Both the position numbers and the translations under genes were made by a program. The notes under the pieces were generated by a model. The model worked only from the letters and a program-made list of their open reading frames with translations. It did no database searches and was not told where the DNA came from. DNA of 49,932 bases, from the NCBI GenBank assembly GCA_039807745.1, contig JBDHRV010000008.1, positions 1 through 49,932 on the forward strand. Direction: 5' to 3'. The stretch comes from JAEUMW01 sp039807745 (GTDB taxonomy: Bacteria; Pseudomonadota; Gammaproteobacteria; Burkholderiales; JAEUMW01). Below, one piece after another: positions 7,759 to 16,361 of this stretch (position 1 is the first letter of the stretch; every line of letters starts with the position of its first letter).

Positions 7759-8898
7759 TCATTTGGATCCCAGGGCGGCAGGAGCGGCGCCGAGGCGGGA
7801 CCGCCGCCGGCGTCGGGAGCGCAGATACAGGATGAGGCCGGTGATGGCGAGCACGGCCGGCAGCAATCCGGTGATGAAAGTGACGGTGCGCCCGATGGCG
7901 CCCCACCAGCTTCCTTCATGCAGCACGCGCTGCAGCGTGAGGAAGCGATCGCCCGCGGTACGGGTAGCGCGGTCGGCGCGGTAGAGGACCGCGTTCGAAC
8001 GCGGATCCACGTACACCGCGGTGGCGGGGCGCGCGCTCTCGTCGCCCGCCTCGCGCAGCATGATCCGATACACGCCGCGTGGACCGGCTGGAAGTTGCAC
8101 ACCGACAACGGCCGCATCCGGATAGTAGGCGAGGGCGGCGTCTACGGCGTCGTCGGGCGAGACGGGACGCCCCGAACCTTCTGGCGCCTGTATGCCGCGG
8201 GGCGAAGGCGAAAGCGGGCCCAACGCGGCGACGACCGCGCGTCCGGCATCGGTGAACGAGAGAAACATGCCGGTGAAGGAGACCAGCGCGAGCGCGAGAG
8301 ACCCGTAGAAGCCGAAGGTGTAGTGCAGGTTGCGCGAGGCACCAAACCCTTTCCGGAAGCCGAGGGCCTTGAGCCATTGGCGGCGCGGTGGCCACCACAG
8401 ATAGATCCCGGACAGCGACGAGATCAGCATGGCGACGCCGACGAAGCCGACGATCTCGCGGCCGCTGTACTCGCGCAGCATCAGATTCTCGTGAAAGCCG
8501 TGCATCCAGCCGATGAAGTCGACGCCCTCGGTTGCATCCAGCACGCGACCGCTCGACGCATCCAGGTACACGCGCAGAAAGCCGCTGCCGGGACTGGCTG
8601 GGCGCGCGAATACGATGATCGGACCATCCTCGCCGTCGGGGAGCCGGATGCCCGTTGGTTTCGCGCGTCCTTCCAGTGCCTGCGCCGCGCGCTCGGCATA
8701 TTCGGCAAAGGGGATCGCGACCCGTGACCCGCTTACCTGGTAGCGCGCCGGATGCAGCCACTCGTCGATCTCGTGATCGAAGACGAGAATGCTGCCGGAC
8801 AGTCCGACGACGATGCCGATCATGCCGAGCGTCAAGCCGAGCCACAGGTGGATCTGAAACCAGATCGAGCGCGGTGAGATGCGCTTTCGCGATACCAT
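7759..8898 (-). CDS. PepSY-associated TM protein (putative ferric-siderophore reductase), copy 1
   Basis: This 379-aa membrane protein shows the same layout as the next gene: WFQIHLWLGLTLG, a first helix leading to VFDHEIDEWL, then DFIGWMHGFHENL, FVGVAMLISSLSGIYLWW, RNLHYTFGFYGSLAL, a periplasmic PepSY-like region, and a last helix (FITGLLPAVLAITGLILYL) before a basic tail. The repeated His residues are typical of the family, which is linked to siderophore-iron reduction. ATG 8898 is preceded by CGGAG; an in-frame start at 8931 would add 11 residues and overlap piuC. The two PepSY genes are only distantly similar, so they may be paralogues with separate roles. Confidence 0.88.
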   Translation of the reverse strand: MVSRKRISPRSIWFQIHLWLGLTLGMIGIVVGLSGSILVFDHEIDEWLHPARYQVSGSRVAIPFAEYAERAAQALEGRAKPTGIRLPDGEDGPIIVFARPASPGSGFLRVYLDASSGRVLDATEGVDFIGWMHGFHENLMLREYSGREIVGFVGVAMLISSLSGIYLWWPPRRQWLKALGFRKGFGASRNLHYTFGFYGSLALALVSFTGMFLSFTDAGRAVVAALGPLSPSPRGIQAPEGSGRPVSPDDAVDAALAYYPDAAVVGVQLPAGPRGVYRIMLREAGDESARPATAVYVDPRSNAVLYRADRATRTAGDRFLTLQRVLHEGSWWGAIGRTVTFITGLLPAVLAITGLILYLRSRRRRRSRLGAAPAALGSK

Positions 8899-8915
8899 GA
8901 AAGATGTGCTCCGTG

Positions 8916-9608
8916 TCAGGTGTCTGCCCACATGCGCAGCAGGTTGTGATAGCAGCCGGTGAGCGACACCAGCGCGTCATGGTCGGGTGCGTCCTGCGAG
9001 AGGCGCACGATCGCCATGTCGAGATCGAACAGCAATGCGCGCTGCGTGTCATCGCGCACCAGGCTTTGAATCCAGAATACTGAAGCGACACGCGAGCCAC
9101 GCGTCACCGGCGTCACCCGGTGCAGGCTCGTGGCGGGATAGAGCACGAGATCGCCGGCCGGCAGCTTCACCGACTGTTTGCCGTAGGTGTCTTCGATCAC
9201 GAGCTCGCCACCGTCATACTCCTCGGGCGCCGACAGGAAAAGCGTCGCCGAAAGATCGGTGCGGATCTTGATGCCGGTGCCCGGCAGCAGCCGGATGGCG
9301 CCGTCCACGTGACTGCCGAAAGCCATGCCGTCCGCCCCGTCGTAGCGGTTGAACAGCGGCGGGTAGACGTGGCTCGGCAGCGCCGCGCTGATGAAGAGTG
9401 GGTTGCGCTCCAGCGAGGCGAGGATCGGATCGCCGAGTTCGCGCGCGAGCGGCGTGTTCTCGGCGATCTGCAGATTGCGCTTCACCTGCGCACCTTGGTG
9501 TCCGGCGGTGGCGCGGCCATCGACCCATGCGGCGCCGGGCGCATCGAGCCTTGCGCGCATCGATGCGATCTGCTCCGCGGAAAGTACGCCGGGAATGCGA
9601 ACGAGCAT
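8916..9608 (-). CDS. piuC: Fe2+-dependent dioxygenase, PiuC/YbiX family
   Basis: This 230-aa protein belongs to the PKHD-type Fe(II)/2-oxoglutarate hydroxylases, usually found next to Fiu/PiuA catecholate receptors. The iron triad is visible as H100-x-D102 in FGSHVDG and H163 in SLHRVTP, with R173 in GSR as the likely 2-oxoglutarate contact. The length matches the family (about 226 aa). It lies 18 bp downstream of the Fiu-like receptor, the usual piuA-piuC arrangement. Its substrate is not established in the family; a role in siderophore handling is generally assumed. Confidence 0.93.
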   Translation of the reverse strand: MLVRIPGVLSAEQIASMRARLDAPGAAWVDGRATAGHQGAQVKRNLQIAENTPLARELGDPILASLERNPLFISAALPSHVYPPLFNRYDGADGMAFGSHVDGAIRLLPGTGIKIRTDLSATLFLSAPEEYDGGELVIEDTYGKQSVKLPAGDLVLYPATSLHRVTPVTRGSRVASVFWIQSLVRDDTQRALLFDLDMAIVRLSQDAPDHDALVSLTGCYHNLLRMWADT

Positions 9609-9626
9609 GGGGCGCTTGTCCTCTGG

Positions 9627-11957
9627 TCAGAATCGGTAAGTGAACGTGAGCAACGCCTGCGTGTTCGTGCCGGGTACCGCACGGCCGCCCTGCGACGCGA
9701 TCAGCTGATCGAAATTGAGCCGGTTGAACAGATTGAACACGTTCAGCCGCACGTCGAACGTTGGCTGGATGTAGGCGACCATTGCGTCCGCCCGCACGTA
9801 GTCGCCGACTCGCACCGTGTTGGTGTTGTTGGCGAAGCGCCCCGACATGGTGGTCATTCCGCCGCCGACCTGCCACTCGGGCGTGATGTTGTAGGTAGTC
9901 CACAGCGACGTGCTGTTGCGCGGGGTGTTGAGGGGCACGTTGCCCTTGGTGTTTTCGAATGCCGACGCCTCCGTGATCTCGGCGTCGAGATAGGTGTAGC
10001 CCGCGAGAACCTGCCAGTTGCGCGTGATGCGACCGGCTGCGGTTGCCTCGAAGCCGTTCACACGCACCTCGCCGGTCAGTTCGTAGACACCCGTCGATAT
10101 CTGGCTGCGCGCGTTCTTCTTCTTCGTCTGGAACAGGGCAGAGGTGAGGAGCAGGTTGCCGTCCATCACCGCCCATTTGCCGCCTGCCTCGATCGATTGA
10201 TTCTCCTCGGGGTCGAGGTTCTGCGTCCCGTTGACCACGGTCAGCGTCTCGATCGAAGGATTGAAGGAGGTGCCGTAGCTCACGTAGTAGGTCTGCTGTG
10301 TGCTCGGCTCGTACATCAGACCGGCACGCACGCTCAGGAAATCCACGCTCTGGTCCGTGCGGCGCGGCAGGTTGATGGTGTTGTTCAGCGTCGCATCGTA
10401 GTAATCCCAGCGCAGGCCCGCGACGGCTTTCCAGTTCGGTGTGAACGTGATCGTGTCGTTCACGTACGGCGCAACTGTCGTCGCGCGCGCATTCGCGTAG
10501 TTGCCGCGGACGGTGATCGTGTTGCCAGCCTGCTGCAGCGGGCTCTGCAACCACACCACCGGCAGGTTCGGCCGCGCGTAGGCCTGGTTCTCGTAATCGT
10601 CGTAGCCGAGTTCCAGCCCCGCGAGCAGCTGATGGCCGATCGATCCCGTGTAGAAATTGGCGATCAGGTCGGTCTGGTTGTAGACCGAGTGATCGAAGAT
10701 GCTGCGGTCGTGGCCGGCGATCTGTACGAAGAGCTGATTGAGCGGCGTGGTGGTGGGGTTCCCCCTCGCGGTGCCGCCTGGAATGGGGACGAAGACGCCG
10801 CGCGCGTTGCGCGTTCCGACCGCCCCCGGCCCCGATTCCCGCGCGTCGATGTTGTACTGACTGTACTGCGTCTGATTCTGGAGTGTGAGCTCGGGTGTTA
10901 GTTTATGCACAACGCGCGCGCGCACTTCGCCGACGTCCTGGGTGGTGCGGTCGTTGGTCAGACCGTAGAAGTTGCCGCGGCTCACGTCGGCCGGTTGCCC
11001 GTTCACCGGCGGCAGGCCGTAATCCGGCATGTCGTTGTTGTGGAGGAGCAGCGCCGATACGATCACGTCCGTCGGAGTGCCGATGCCGAAGCGCACCGAC
11101 GGCGCGATGCCGTAGTTCTCGTTCTTCATCACGTCCCGCGACGAGTGGACGTTCTGTCCCATCAGCGCGACGCGGAATGCGGAGGTCTCTGACAGCGGCT
11201 GATTGACGTCCGCGGTGACGCGCAGCAAGGGTGTCGTGCCCACGCTGAGGGTGGCGTAGTTGCCCGGCGTCAGCGACGGCACCTTGCTCACCTGGTTGAT
11301 CACCCCACCGGTCGAACCGCGCCCGAAGAGCATCGACGACGGACCCTTCAGCACTTCCACGGCTTCGAGGGAGAATACGTCGCGGTAGTACTGGCCTCGA
11401 TCGCGAATGCCATCGAGATAGAGGTCGGTGCGTGCGGTGAAGCCGCGCAGGTTGATGTTGTTGCCGATCACACCGCCTTCGGCACCGCCGAACGTAATGC
11501 CCGGGACGTTGCGCAGCGCGTCCTGCAGCGAGATCGCGCCCTGCGCATCCATGACCGCGCGGTTGATGATCGTCACCGACTGCGGAATGTCCATGACCGG
11601 TGTCGGCGTCTTGCCGCCGATCGTCGACACCGTCGGCACGTAGTCGTCCTTCTGCGCTGCGTCGCGAACCTTCACCTCGGGCAGGGTTGCCTCAGCGGAC
11701 TGTGGCGAGGGTTGTGGCGAAGACTGGGCCGGTGTCTCTTCCGCAAGGGTTGTATCGGGCACGACTGCAATGCCGGAGAGGGCGGCGAAGCCCAGGGGCA
11801 GCAGCGCCCCGCGGCGCGCGGCCCGGACCGGCCGAGCGGGTGAGTCGGAAGCCTTGTCGGTACCATCGGTGCCCCGCCGGAGAAGGGTACGACGGGATTG
11901 GTCGGCGAGTGCGGCCATGGCGGCGGCGATGGGCCGCAGGGCGAGTCGTTGATTCAA
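9627..11957 (-). CDS. Fiu/PiuA-like catecholate siderophore TonB receptor
   Basis: This 776-aa TonB-dependent receptor resembles Fiu/PiuA: it is followed directly by piuC, and its plug reads MDIPQSVTIINRAVMDAQ, then LRNVPGITFGGAEGG, NINLRGFTARTDLYLDGIRD, and VEVLKGPSSMLFGRGS. A TonB-box-like PEVKVRDA lies near residue 93; the C-terminus ends LLTFTYRF. The start is TTG at 11957 with GAGGGG upstream. The N-terminal part is long: about 50 basic and polar residues come before the hydrophobic stretch GALLPLGFAALSGIAVV, so the export signal is extended or the true start is internal. It likely imports monomeric catechol-iron complexes (family knowledge). Confidence 0.9.
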   Translation of the reverse strand: MNQRLALRPIAAAMAALADQSRRTLLRRGTDGTDKASDSPARPVRAARRGALLPLGFAALSGIAVVPDTTLAEETPAQSSPQPSPQSAEATLPEVKVRDAAQKDDYVPTVSTIGGKTPTPVMDIPQSVTIINRAVMDAQGAISLQDALRNVPGITFGGAEGGVIGNNINLRGFTARTDLYLDGIRDRGQYYRDVFSLEAVEVLKGPSSMLFGRGSTGGVINQVSKVPSLTPGNYATLSVGTTPLLRVTADVNQPLSETSAFRVALMGQNVHSSRDVMKNENYGIAPSVRFGIGTPTDVIVSALLLHNNDMPDYGLPPVNGQPADVSRGNFYGLTNDRTTQDVGEVRARVVHKLTPELTLQNQTQYSQYNIDARESGPGAVGTRNARGVFVPIPGGTARGNPTTTPLNQLFVQIAGHDRSIFDHSVYNQTDLIANFYTGSIGHQLLAGLELGYDDYENQAYARPNLPVVWLQSPLQQAGNTITVRGNYANARATTVAPYVNDTITFTPNWKAVAGLRWDYYDATLNNTINLPRRTDQSVDFLSVRAGLMYEPSTQQTYYVSYGTSFNPSIETLTVVNGTQNLDPEENQSIEAGGKWAVMDGNLLLTSALFQTKKKNARSQISTGVYELTGEVRVNGFEATAAGRITRNWQVLAGYTYLDAEITEASAFENTKGNVPLNTPRNSTSLWTTYNITPEWQVGGGMTTMSGRFANNTNTVRVGDYVRADAMVAYIQPTFDVRLNVFNLFNRLNFDQLIASQGGRAVPGTNTQALLTFTYRF

Positions 11958-12095
11958 TGCTTTTTCCCCTCAGGTCGTTTATGGATTGCTTGGCGGGCGA
12001 CCTGGCGGAGGGCTGGGTGGCTTGCTGAATGAGGCTCCCGCTGGATGTGCACGGGAGCACGCGAAGGCGCGTCATCGAGACGGTCGGCCCGGCGC

Positions 12096-12524
12096 TCAGC
12101 GGTTCTGCTCGTTCGGGTCGGAGATGAACCCGATGCGGGCCACGCCGGCTTTGGCGGCGTCCGCCATGACCTCGGCGATTGCCTGGTACTGCGTGGTGTG
12201 ATCGGCGCGAATGTGCAGCTCGGGCTGAGGATCCAGCCGGGATGCCGCGCCCAGACGTTCGCGCAGCACGGGCCGGTCGACCGCCTCACCGTTCCAGAAC
12301 ATCTGACCCGAGGCGTCGATCGAGAGCGAGATGTGATCCGGCCGTGTGAGATTGGGCTCGCTCGCGGCTTTGGGCAGCTCGATCTTCACCGCGTGGGTGA
12401 GCAGCGGCGCGGTGATGATGAAGATCACGAGCAGCACGAGCATGACGTCGATGAGCGGGATCATGTTGATGTCCGTCATCGGACGGCTGCCGGCGCTGGA
12501 CTGGTCGAATCCGCCGAATGCCAT
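12096..12524 (-). CDS. exbD: ExbD biopolymer transport protein
   Basis: This 142-aa inner-membrane protein is a partner of ExbB and TonB in coupling proton motive force to outer-membrane receptors. The single N-terminal helix carries the conserved Asp (INMIPLIDVMLVLLVIFIITAP, Asp about residue 26). The C-terminal periplasmic domain follows (ISLSIDASGQMFWNGE and LHIRADHTTQYQAIAEVM). It begins immediately after the exbB stop (TAA then ATG), so the two are translationally coupled. The 138-bp gap to the next receptor shows no promoter-like sequence. Confidence 0.95.
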   Translation of the reverse strand: MAFGGFDQSSAGSRPMTDINMIPLIDVMLVLLVIFIITAPLLTHAVKIELPKAASEPNLTRPDHISLSIDASGQMFWNGEAVDRPVLRERLGAASRLDPQPELHIRADHTTQYQAIAEVMADAAKAGVARIGFISDPNEQNR

Positions 12525-13289
12525 TTACGCCACCCGGCTCGCGGCGATGGACTGCGGCACGTTGCCTTCGCGTGCCACGACGCCGTTCGACCCCTCGCCG
12601 TGGCCAAAGTGTGCGCCGGTTGTGAGAAAGGCGAAGAGGTCGTGGGCGAACGCGTCGAGCTTGCCGAGTACGACCCGGTTGGAGCGCACGAAGGCGTTGT
12701 AGGCCAGCACCGCGGGGATCGCGACGGCGAGGCCGGCGCCGGTCATGATCAGAGCCTCGCCGACCGGACCGGCGACCTTGTCGAGCGTGCCTTGACCGCT
12801 CATGCCGATGGCAACGAGCGCGTGATAGACGCCCCACACGGTGCCGAACAGGCCAACGAACGGCGCCGTGCTGCCGACCGAGGCGAGCACCGTGAGGCCC
12901 CATTCGAGGCGCCCGGTTTCCTCGTCGATGACGCGGCGCATGGACCGCGTGAGAAATTCCGAGGCGCTGCCGGCATCGTTGAGCCGGCTCGCTCCATGGC
13001 GCGCGTGGTGCCGCGCGGACACGATGCCGTGATAGGCGAGGTGGGAGAAGGGCTCGTCGGGGTGGCGCTCTTCCAGATACTGCTCGACCGCGGCGAGCGA
13101 CGGCGCGTTCCAGAAGGTCGCCAGGAAGCGCGCGGTGCGACGGCGCGCGAGCAGACGCTGCAGCGCCTTGGCAAAGATCAGGTACCACGTCGCGATCGAC
13201 ATCACGATCAGGATGACGAAGATGGTCCTGCCGACGCTGTCGGTCTGGGCGAAGAAGTGCGCGATGCCGAGGGGGTGATTGGGTTCCAT
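12525..13289 (-). CDS. exbB: ExbB / MotA-TolQ-ExbB proton channel protein
   Basis: This 254-aa protein is the proton-channel subunit of the TonB-ExbB-ExbD complex. The first helix (TIFVILIVMSIATWYLIFAKAL) is followed by a long cytoplasmic region and two helices containing the family signature (WGLTVLASVGSTAPFVGLFGTVWGVYHAL and GEALIMTGAGLAVAIPAVLAYNAF). ATG 13289 with AAGGATAG upstream fits the family start; an in-frame start at 13334 would extend the protein into the tonB gene. The gene starts five bases after the tonB stop. Confidence 0.95.
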   Translation of the reverse strand: MEPNHPLGIAHFFAQTDSVGRTIFVILIVMSIATWYLIFAKALQRLLARRRTARFLATFWNAPSLAAVEQYLEERHPDEPFSHLAYHGIVSARHHARHGASRLNDAGSASEFLTRSMRRVIDEETGRLEWGLTVLASVGSTAPFVGLFGTVWGVYHALVAIGMSGQGTLDKVAGPVGEALIMTGAGLAVAIPAVLAYNAFVRSNRVVLGKLDAFAHDLFAFLTTGAHFGHGEGSNGVVAREGNVPQSIAASRVA

Positions 13290-13294
13290 GCAGC

Positions 13295-14035
13295 CTATCC
13301 TTGGAGGGAAAACGAGATCGGGACGAGCACCCACGCCGCGACCGGCGAGGTGCCCTGGCGTGCGGGCACGAACTTCCAGCCGCGCACGGTTTCCAGCGCG
13401 GACTGGTCGAGGCGCGATGAACCGCTCGAGGTGCGCAGTTCCACCTTTTCGGCCAGGCCCTCGGCACTCACCAGCACGCGCAGGACGACGCGACCTTGCT
13501 CGTTCATGCGCCGGGCGAGCGGCGGGTAGGGCGGCGCCGGATTGTGCAGATAGTCCGCATGGAAGTTCGGGGGTACTACCGGCAGGGCTGCGACGGGTGC
13601 CGGGGCCGCCGCGACGGCAGCGGGCTGCGGCGGTGGAGGTTCCGGCGGCGGGGCCGGCGTCACGAAGTCGGACGGGGTCGCAGGCGCTGTCGCGGCAACG
13701 AGGCGCGGTTTCTCGACCGGCCGCGGTTTCACCCGTTGCTTCTGGGGGAGCGGCTTCGGTGGCTCGATCGGTGCCGCGACCGGTTCGACCTGCGGTGGCG
13801 AGACCATGCTCACCATGATCGGCGCCGCGTTGGCGATGGCTTGCCGCATCGGTTCGTACTGCAGCAGCAAGACGATCACGATCGCATGCAAAGCGATGGC
13901 GGCGCCGATGCCGGGCAGGCGATCCTGCCAGGGGGGTGCCTCGCGCGGCCCTTTCACGGCGCGTCGCTCCGCGCGGTCGCGACCTTGCGTCTGCCGCTCA
14001 CGGGAACGCAGAAAGGCGACGGCCCCGTCGACCAT
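13295..14035 (-). CDS. tonB: TonB energy transducer
   Basis: This protein of about 246 aa has one N-terminal membrane helix (GIGAAIALHAIVIVLLLQY), a proline-rich spacer (PPQVEPVAAPIEPPKPLPQK and APPPEPPPPQPA) and a TonB C-terminal domain (YPPLARRMNEQGRVVLRVLVSAEG, ending VPISFSLQG). It contacts the TonB boxes of the receptors in this window. The start is uncertain. ATG 14035 is chosen; GTG 13957, with GGAG nine bases upstream, would put the helix near residue 16 as is usual for TonB, and an open frame also reaches 14116. It is the first recognisable gene after the Fur-type promoter at 14357-14387, leaving a leader of 300-400 bases. Confidence 0.88.
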   Translation of the reverse strand: MVDGAVAFLRSRERQTQGRDRAERRAVKGPREAPPWQDRLPGIGAAIALHAIVIVLLLQYEPMRQAIANAAPIMVSMVSPPQVEPVAAPIEPPKPLPQKQRVKPRPVEKPRLVAATAPATPSDFVTPAPPPEPPPPQPAAVAAAPAPVAALPVVPPNFHADYLHNPAPPYPPLARRMNEQGRVVLRVLVSAEGLAEKVELRTSSGSSRLDQSALETVRGWKFVPARQGTSPVAAWVLVPISFSLQG

Positions 14036-14147
14036 GCCGACGGTATTCCGGCGCGCAGACGTCTGCGTCGAGCACTGACGTCGTGCTCGCGTCCAATGCA
14101 AGGGGTGCGGGTGCAAGCCACGGCCAACTCCGATCTGAACACTGCAT

Positions 14148-14161
14148 GGGCTGGCTGGCTG
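14148..14161 (-). repeat. AGCCAGCCAGC leader motif, tonB
   Basis: On the minus strand this reads CAGCCAGCCAGCCC, inside the predicted tonB leader. It matches the tracts found before receptors A and B and hmuR. Confidence 0.4.
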
Positions 14162-14356
14162 TATCCCGAACCGGGACTGGCTCGCTTGCGGAAAAGTACG
14201 GGCGCGCGGTGGGTGCGCTTGCCCTGCCTCCTTGTGACCTGGCCGGTCAGGATCGGTCCTCCCGAATTCTCAGGACATATTTCCGACGAGGCCTCGGCCC
14301 ACGCGGACGCGAAGGGTCGGTGTGCAAACGTCGGACACAAGGGGGGGCAACATATG

Positions 14357-14387
14357 AATAATAATGATTCGCATTAAATGGCGTCAA
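14357..14387 (-). promoter_or_regulatory. Fur-box promoter of tonB-exbBD-siderophore operon
   Basis: Read on the minus strand, TTGACG (14387-14382) and TTATTA (14364-14359) are separated by exactly 17 bases. A Fur-box-like AATGCGAATCATTATTATT (14375-14357) covers the spacer and -10. The hemP promoter at 21118-21148 has the same hexamers, spacing and box, with one mismatch in 19 bases. Iron-dependent repression by Fur is inferred from the box and the genes served. Confidence 0.75.
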
Positions 14388-14487
14388 GCGCGGCGCAACA
14401 CGAACGGGTCAGCAGCTTGCAGTTGCGCGTCCGGCACGACGCCGGTCACATCTTTCGCAGGCAGCGTAGTAACCCGCTGGATCGGCC

Positions 14488-15270
14488 CTACGGTGTCGTC
14501 ACCACCAGCGGCCGCCCGCCCGCCGGGTGCGGGACCACGAGCGCGCGCACGGAGAACGCGAACGAGACCAGTGACTCCGACAGCACCGCGTCGGGCGCGC
14601 CATCGGCGACGACGCGGCCCTGCTTGAGCAGGAGGATCCGATCGGCGTACTGGGCGGCGAGGTTGAGATCGTGCAGCACCGCGAGCACGCCCGTGCGGCG
14701 TTCCCGAGCGAGTTCGCGCACCAGGCCGAGGGCGAGGTGTTGATGCGCGAGATCGAGGCTCGCGGTGGGCTCGTCGAGCAGCAGGAAACGCGCATCGGGC
14801 GTGTCCCCGACGAGTTGCACGACCGTGCGCGCGAGATGGACGCGTGCGCGCTCGCCTCCCGACAGCGTCGTGATCAGGCGAGACTCCAGATGAGCAGCGT
14901 CGACGCGAGCGAGCACGGCCCGCGCGAGTGCGACATCGCCGCTGCCGGGGGCGCCGTGCGTCCACGGGTAGCGTCCCAGCAGCACGACCTCGAGTGCCGA
15001 GTAGCCGAAGGCGACCCGCGTGTCCTGCGGCAGTACGGCACGGCGGCGGGCAAGGGCGGCGGCGGAGAAGCACGCCAACGGTGTGCCGTCGAGGGTTATC
15101 GTGCCGGCATGGGGCGCGCGCTCGCCGGCGAGCAGTCTGAGCAGCGTCGACTTGCCGGCCCCGTTCTCGCCGAGCACGGCGACCACTTCGCCGGGTGCGA
15201 GCGAGACGCTCGCGCGGTCGACGAGTGCGCGTTTGCCGGCCTGGAAGACGAGATCGTGCGCCGTCAGCAT
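14488..15270 (-). CDS. hmuV: Haem ABC transporter ATP-binding protein HmuV
   Basis: This 260-aa cytoplasmic ATPase powers haem import through HmuU. It has Walker A GENGAGKST at residues 34-42, Q-loop LPQDTRV, signature LSGGERARVHLART, Walker B FLLLDEPTASLD and the switch His in AVLHDLNLAA, all intact. ATG 15270 overlaps the hmuU stop (ATGA); an upstream in-frame extension to 15705 runs inside hmuU and is not real. The length and the HmuV-like opening (MLTAHDLVFQAGKRALVD) match the family. It is the last gene of the haem operon. Confidence 0.95.
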   Translation of the reverse strand: MLTAHDLVFQAGKRALVDRASVSLAPGEVVAVLGENGAGKSTLLRLLAGERAPHAGTITLDGTPLACFSAAALARRRAVLPQDTRVAFGYSALEVVLLGRYPWTHGAPGSGDVALARAVLARVDAAHLESRLITTLSGGERARVHLARTVVQLVGDTPDARFLLLDEPTASLDLAHQHLALGLVRELARERRTGVLAVLHDLNLAAQYADRILLLKQGRVVADGAPDAVLSESLVSFAFSVRALVVPHPAGGRPLVVTTP

Positions 15271-16361
15271 CAGGCGCCCCAAAGGCGCCGCTGCCGCAAC
15301 AGCAGGAGCAGGAAGAACGGGGCGCCGATGAAGGCCGTGAGCACGCCGATGGGCAGCTCGGCCGGGGCGAGCACGGTACGCGCGACGATGTCGGCGAGCG
15401 TCATCAGGATCGCGCCGGCCAGCGCGCAGGCCGGCAGCAGCAGACGATGCGCCGGACCGCAGGCGATGCGCACGATGTGCGGCGCCACGAGAGCGACGAA
15501 ACCGATGATGCCGCAAAACGCAGTGACGGTTCCCACGGCGAGCGCGGCGGCGATCATGCCGATGCGCTTCAACTGCTCGATGTCGACGCCGAGGTGGCGC
15601 GCCTCGGCCTCGCCGAGGGCGAGTGCGTCGAGCGGCCGGGCGAGCCGCAGCCCGGCGCATGTCGCCGCCCCGGCTAGCACTGCGAGGGCACCCAGCGTGC
15701 GCCACGTTGCATCCGACAAGGTGCCGAGCTGCCAGAACGTGATGTTGCGCAGCTGCTCATCGCTCGCGACATAGGCGGCAAGGCCGATGCCGGCGCCGGC
15801 GAGCGCGCTGATCGCGATGCCGGCGAGCAGCATCACGGCAATCGACGTCGCGCCATCGAGGCTGGCCAGTCGCTGCACCAGCCACGCTGCCAGCAGCGCA
15901 CCCGCAAAGGCCGCGACCGGCAGCGAGAACGGGCCGAGCAGCGCGCTCACGCCCGGCAGCAGGCGCGTGTTCAGCACGATCGCCCAGGCGGCGGCGAGGG
16001 CTGCGCCGCCGGAGATGCCGATGAGCGCCGGGTCCGCCAGCGGGTTGCGAAAAAGTCCCTGCAGCACTGCGCCGCTCACCGCGAGTGCCGCACCGGCGAG
16101 CATGGCGAACAGCACGCGCGGCAGGCGGATCTGCATGAGTACCGCGCTCGCCCGAGCATCGTTCGCGGACGCATCGGCAAGCCCCGCCTGCGCTGCCAGA
16201 ATCGCCAATACGTCGGCCGGCGGGATGTGAAAGGCTCCCGTTGCTGCCGCCAGAACACTCGTGACCAGCAGCACGGCGGCGAGCGCGACGATCACGGGTG
16301 CGGCAGGCAGCCGGCCCGAGCCGCCGGGGTCATCGTCGCCGCGACGCAGAACCGTCGCCAT
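15270..16361 (-). CDS. hmuU: Haem ABC transporter permease HmuU (FecCD family)
   Basis: This 363-aa polytopic permease with about ten helices belongs to the BtuC/FecCD family. Typical segments are IRLPRVLFAMLAGAALAVSG, GLFRNPLADPALIGISGGAA, FWQLGTLSDATW and GFVALVAPHIVRI. It forms the inner-membrane haem channel with HmuV on the cytoplasmic side and HmuT delivering substrate. Its start overlaps the hmuT stop by one base (TGATG) and its stop overlaps the hmuV start. Confidence 0.95.
   Translation of the reverse strand: MATVLRRGDDDPGGSGRLPAAPVIVALAAVLLVTSVLAAATGAFHIPPADVLAILAAQAGLADASANDARASAVLMQIRLPRVLFAMLAGAALAVSGAVLQGLFRNPLADPALIGISGGAALAAAWAIVLNTRLLPGVSALLGPFSLPVAAFAGALLAAWLVQRLASLDGATSIAVMLLAGIAISALAGAGIGLAAYVASDEQLRNITFWQLGTLSDATWRTLGALAVLAGAATCAGLRLARPLDALALGEAEARHLGVDIEQLKRIGMIAAALAVGTVTAFCGIIGFVALVAPHIVRIACGPAHRLLLPACALAGAILMTLADIVARTVLAPAELPIGVLTAFIGAPFFLLLLLRQRRLWGA

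Larger units (their letters stand above)
14036..14487. other. 452-bp gap between tonB and hmuV with long tonB leader
   Basis: This gap holds the Fur-type promoter at 14357-14387, an AGCCAGCCAGC tract at 14148-14161, and a short ATG-initiated ORF of 27 codons (14353 down to 14270) right at the predicted transcript start. The minus strand also has an isolated AAGGAGG near 14230 with no start codon at proper spacing. No convincing gene was seen, and no terminator hairpin was noticed after hmuV. Confidence 0.5.
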
